Shown here one piece after another: positions 61,801 through 64,000 of a DNA stretch of 64,000 nt. How positions within the stretch are numbered: the stretch's first letter is position 1; each line of letters opens with the position of its first letter. The stretch is from contig NW_020170391.1 in assembly GCF_000524195.1 (NCBI RefSeq), positions 253,438 through 317,437 on the forward strand, read 5' to 3'. The notes under the pieces were generated by a model, which was not told the origin of the DNA, ran no database searches, and saw only the letters and a list, made by a program, of their open reading frames with translations. Origin of the DNA: Echinococcus granulosus (taxonomy: Eukaryota; Platyhelminthes; Cestoda; Cyclophyllidea; Taeniidae). The position numbers and the translations under genes are program-made.

Positions 61801-63523
61801 TTCAATTGCTTTACAAAAAAACTTGGCTATACCACAGGATTGTCGAATATTTGCCACATATCGTTGTGCAGGTGGTTCAGCTTATAAGTGTCCGGATTGA
61901 TCAGGTGACCGAAATACTCCTGGTTATCCACGAATAAGAAGATATTCTGCCAAATTACGAAAAAGAACGGCATCAGATCCAATATGTCACCAGGAAACAG
62001 TTTAACATCGTCAAAACATTCACTTTTTCACGAATTAGCTTCGACAGGGTCATGTCTGGGAAAGAATCTTCTTGTGGCAAGTGATTCACTAGTTGACGTG
62101 CTGTCCACCTCGAGAACATGTAGCAGTTGCTCACGAAAGGCACGTTCCATATACCCCTGAGAAAAAGTAAAAAAAGCACTAAGGACCCTGCAATATTTGT
62201 GCTCTAGTGAAACCTAACCTGGTCGCAAATAAGACCAAGGTTTCTAAACATTATATGAACTGGAGTAGTCTTGAGAGAATGGTTAGTGTGGGCTGAACTT
62301 GCTTCTGCCTTCTGTTAATTATGTCGACATAGTCGGAAGAGCGAGCGTAGTAACCATCACGATTGAGAGCGCCCCAGAAGTTGGACCAGAGTTTGCCGAT
62401 TCGTGTGAGAAGTGGAGCCATGACGTTGCGATTCATGCGCACCAAGTGATTCAGGGTGTTAGGATTCGTGAGTCGTGCCATCGAGTCGATGGTGAGCACA
62501 AAAGCGCAATCCTCGTGGCCAAGGCAGAGGGACCTGTATTTCGGACATTTGAGGATTCTATTTGGTCCATGAAATGACTGACCAAAAGTTACAAATTTGA
62601 CAGGTAACATCAGTTACAAGGTCGGCGTTTTAATTAAACCCCCACTCAAATACGTTCCAACTACAATGATGACATGTACGCAGCTGAAAGAGAAAATTTT
62701 TTTTTTGAGATTACCAATTTTATCTTTAGAAGGACAATTATCCTAAATAAGGTTCGCAACTGACCAACAAACACGACTTTAGTTACGAGAACTAGTTGTC
62801 CCGTTCACTGATTTTACACTTCTGATGTACTGTCCAGTTGGTGTGATTTCTAGCACCTATCAAGATCCAAGCTGAGGCACTGTGACATCTGTGGCTAAAG
62901 GAGTATTGACATAGAAAAATGGATTAATGTCTCGAGATTAAACTCTCCTATTTGTGATCATTTGGAAAAATAGTTCACTAAAAAGCTCTAAAAGAGAGCT
63001 TCCAAGGCATTTGTAAAATACGAAAAGAAAATCACCAGGCATGATTCTTCGCAGATATGTCTGTCTTATAGGTACTCTCGGAAATCACAATAGCAGATTT
63101 GTATTCATAGCCCCGCGTCACGTTAAACTCAAGGAGGGCTGCATAGTGTTCTTCAACCTAAAATAGAAGGGAAATGCTTCAAACAGCGGTTTTCTAGGCT
63201 TTAAACGGATCGGCTTCTGACTCACATTGCAGTAAAGTGTGAGATAAATTCTCATTTTTGGATAATTCAGTTGGTCAAGGTACTTAAAGAAGTCCTCAAC
63301 AAAGGGAGTAGGAGCTGCGATGAAGGCGGAAATTTGAACGACGGGATAGGCATTCGGCTGAAGAAAAAAAGGAGACAACACTCGTGGGAATTGGGAAAAA
63401 AGTATGCAGGTGGAAACTTGCTGAGAGTTGATCCAAATCGATGTTGTCCTCCTGACAGTAAAGGCAGCCCTTTGATGGGGTCCAGGTTCGTGCAAGGTAA
63501 TTAGTCAGAGAATTGAACTCAAC
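58896..63523 (-). CDS. PLOD: PLOD copy C (5' end beyond window): nine 3' exons of a procollagen-lysine 2-oxoglutarate 5-dioxygenase
   Basis: Visible exons in coding order: 63422-63523, 63226-63357, 63036-63157, 62303-62533, 62024-62156, 61833-61946, 60240-60563, 59742-59867, 58896-59051; 479 residues. They match exons 7-15 of copy B; the signal peptide and glycosyltransferase exons must lie past base 64000. Landmarks: [76 protein letters not shown], and a C terminus ending VNP. His408-x-Asp410, His460 and Arg470 (numbered from the first visible residue) complete the iron and 2-oxoglutarate site. The accessory domain is closer to vertebrate PLODs than in copies A and B. Three introns use GC donors: those after the exons ending at 63422, 62303 and 59742. 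The other five visible introns start with GT. Confidence 0.93.
60564..61832 (-). other. PLOD copy C intron with clustered ACGTGG motifs
   Basis: The 1.27 kb intron has donor GTATAG and acceptor TTTCAG on the minus strand. ACGTGG occurs on the + strand at 61094-61099, 61109-61114 and 61178-61183, and its complement at 61103-61108, followed by an inverted CCAAT at 61185-61189. The GC-rich patch at 61080-61260 stands out from the AT-rich remainder. No nested gene is seen. Confidence 0.3.
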
Positions 63524-64000
63524 CTATTTTTACCAAGAAAAGAAGACCTATTTAGCGCTTTGCAGCTTTGATGGTATTTACGCAAATTCAGATTGTATTT
63601 ATTGAAGTAATTAAAACTAGAGTTTCCGCTTCTAAGTAATTGAATTCAATGCCATTGATCAATGTTTAAAAAGATGTGTTCAATATACAAGTCAAACGTG
63701 GGTCCTCGAATACTCATCAGACAAGTTCTCTTTTGAATTTCCAAGACTAACCCAGTAATGATCCCCAGCAAAACTGTTGAATTATGCGAAAATGCGTTTA
63801 TTTGACGTCTGCAGTTGTGATACTTATTAGGTGTTCATTACAAAAGTTATTACAGCAACCCAGACAATTTCAGCCGCTAGAATGGCCTAGAGATAGGAAT
63901 ATGAGGTGCCAGACAGTGAGACCAGGGGATCCGTCCAATGGGCCCAACAGGATTTCACATTTCTTTTTGCCTCTACTTTATCGTTATGCAAGTACACATA
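63524..64000 (-). other. PLOD copy C intron running off the window
   Basis: This should hold the intron preceding the first visible exon of copy C; its acceptor ends AATAG next to 63523. I find no match to the expected upstream exon (the DRGYxQNV region) in these 477 bases, so the intron continues beyond the window. Confidence 0.65.

Noticed and set aside
1..64000. CRISPR arrays, bacterial operons, prophage or viral genes
   Set aside because: All recognised genes are intron-containing animal genes; no regularly spaced repeats, Shine-Dalgarno-led gene chains or viral proteins are seen.

Overview
This is a eukaryotic nuclear window: coding exons with GT-AG introns, about 60% AT non-coding DNA, and two 100-base assembly gaps (22826-22925 and 48872-48971). 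An innexin gene indicates a protostome invertebrate. Very short introns (58-85 bp) beside multi-kilobase ones, and a family of collagen lysyl hydroxylases, fit a flatworm, probably a parasitic one such as a tapeworm. The flatworm assignment is inference; no rRNA or mitochondrial marker is present to confirm it.

Layout. 1-7140: no gene seen. 7283-20354 (+): a four-exon innexin, 615 residues as modelled, with introns up to 6.6 kb. 20355-25640: gene-free with one gap. 25872-27346 (+): a two-exon gene for a small proline-rich protein carrying an SPLALL (Sp/NET-type) motif behind a promoter with four CCAAT boxes. 27470-33300: no gene recognised. 33303-38798 (-): seven-exon SEH1, a WD40 nucleoporin and GATOR2 subunit, 491 residues with lineage-specific insertions. 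38799-41780: gene-free.

41911-63523 holds three copies of procollagen-lysine 2-oxoglutarate 5-dioxygenase (PLOD, lysyl hydroxylase). Copy A (+, 41911-46973, 14 exons, 704 residues) and copy B (-, 50647-55714, 15 exons, 707 residues) are complete, with signal peptides and promoters. Copy C (-, 58896-63523, nine 3' exons, 479 residues visible) runs off the right edge. A and B point at each other; B and C are in tandem. All models were joined by hand: exon phases close with no internal stop, and most homologous exons have identical lengths.

All three PLOD copies keep the Fe(II)/2-oxoglutarate ligands of the hydroxylase domain. In A and B the N-terminal glycosyltransferase domain is shortened and has lost an Asp of the metal-binding DxxD motif, so these copies probably hydroxylate collagen lysines without glycosylating them. 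Copy C is closer to the vertebrate proteins where it can be read, and three of its eight visible introns use GC instead of GT at the donor. This cluster is the most interesting part of the window.
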